Source: Symsagittifera roscoffensis
Taxonomy: Eukaryota > Xenacoelomorpha > Acoela > Convolutidae
Length of the DNA stretch: 64,000 nucleotides
Direction of reading: 5' to 3'
NCBI RefSeq assembly: GCF_963678635.1
Contig: NC_087068.1
Coordinates: 49,061,724 to 49,125,723, forward strand
Shown here one piece after another: positions 63,651 to 64,000 of this stretch; position 1 is the stretch's first letter; every line of letters starts with the position of its first letter. Position numbers and translations under genes: made by a program. The notes under the pieces are model-generated. The model was not told the DNA's origin, made no database searches, and saw only the letters and a list, made by a program, of their open reading frames with translations.

Positions 63651-64000
63651 CTTGTTCAATTTGTTTCAGGCAAAATTCAGCCCAGTTTTTTAATTTTTCA
63701 CTTTCATGTTGAAGGAGTTTTTTATGATTTTTAAGCAAAATCAAGGTTAATACATGTGCTCGATGAATTGCCGCGCGGAGGAGAAATTTTAATACATACT
63801 CCTGATGTGTTCTTTCAGAGTTTTTATTTTGTCTAAGAAAGGCTCTGATTTTTTCTGAATTTTTCTAACCAATAGTTCATTGATTGCAAAACTATAAAGG
63901 TGACCGACGGTACCAGTTAAAAAATTGAGCGACAGGATTAGGCAATTTTTACACCGTAAAAAACATATACGTTGTTCTATCCTGTCTCAATATTTATGTA
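63651..64000 (+). repeat. 350-bp direct repeat, second copy (cut by window end)
   Basis: Second copy, with a few differences (TTTTTAAGC for TTTTTAAAGC, ATACATG for TTACATT). The right end of the window interrupts it, so its true length is unknown. Confidence 0.85.

Overview
The window looks like nuclear DNA of an invertebrate animal, and I cannot name the species. The evidence is the load of eukaryotic mobile elements (CR1-like non-LTR, Ty3/gypsy LTR, Penelope-like), AT-rich spacers full of inverted repeats and minisatellites, and the absence of bacterial gene organisation. I found no host gene that I trust. The window is a nest of transposons, most of them broken.

1-5433: a degenerate reverse-transcriptase element with an LDDG-type RT lies on the + strand and carries a CR1-like fragment on the - strand. 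The block is tandemly duplicated (621-2780 and 2794-4964). A further C-terminal piece of the same RT reappears at 40440-40670, so 5434-about 40440 reads as DNA inserted into that element.

5231-22501: a tandem array of a 5,512-bp unit (two exact-length copies and one of 6,247 bp). Each unit holds 203 bp of the disrupted RT element, a protease fragment of a Ty3/gypsy-type element, about 2.1 kb of LTR/leader DNA, and ORF0, ORF1 and the N-terminal part of gag. The leader carries an array of an AATCCGGAGGGGTC-type motif and a cluster of strong hairpins. Unit junctions show short microhomology, which suggests simple tandem duplication.

20531-29538: the most complete copy of the element. It has ORF0, ORF1 (coiled coil), gag with two CCHC knuckles, protease, RT, RNase H, an integrase that has lost its N-terminal and central parts, a C-terminal tail and a macrodomain-like segment.

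29886-38733: a block of unusual coding DNA. It begins with a small helical/coiled-coil ORF and an SGNH/GDSL-type hydrolase. The SGNH frame then runs for about 2,000 codons to 37426 (about 2,400 to 38480 after one frame change), interrupted only by TGA codons. I do not recognise any of this downstream protein. If it belongs to the retroelement, the whole is a giant gypsy-like element with macrodomain, SGNH hydrolase and a large accessory polyprotein. This is the best candidate here for something undescribed.

40440-64000: AT-rich repeat land. It holds the C-terminal RT piece, a very degenerate CR1-like RT (- strand, 41830-43760), foldback elements, GAGCGGTTT and CTTGCAAG arrays, and a Penelope-like element with GIY-YIG endonuclease flanked by terminal repeats with hammerhead-like cores (49952-52673). 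Further right are a divergent tandem repeat block (56.4-57.9 kb), a 4.3-kb element with about 0.5-kb inverted termini (59320-63642) and a 350-bp direct repeat. Bases 61194-61393 are an assembly gap.
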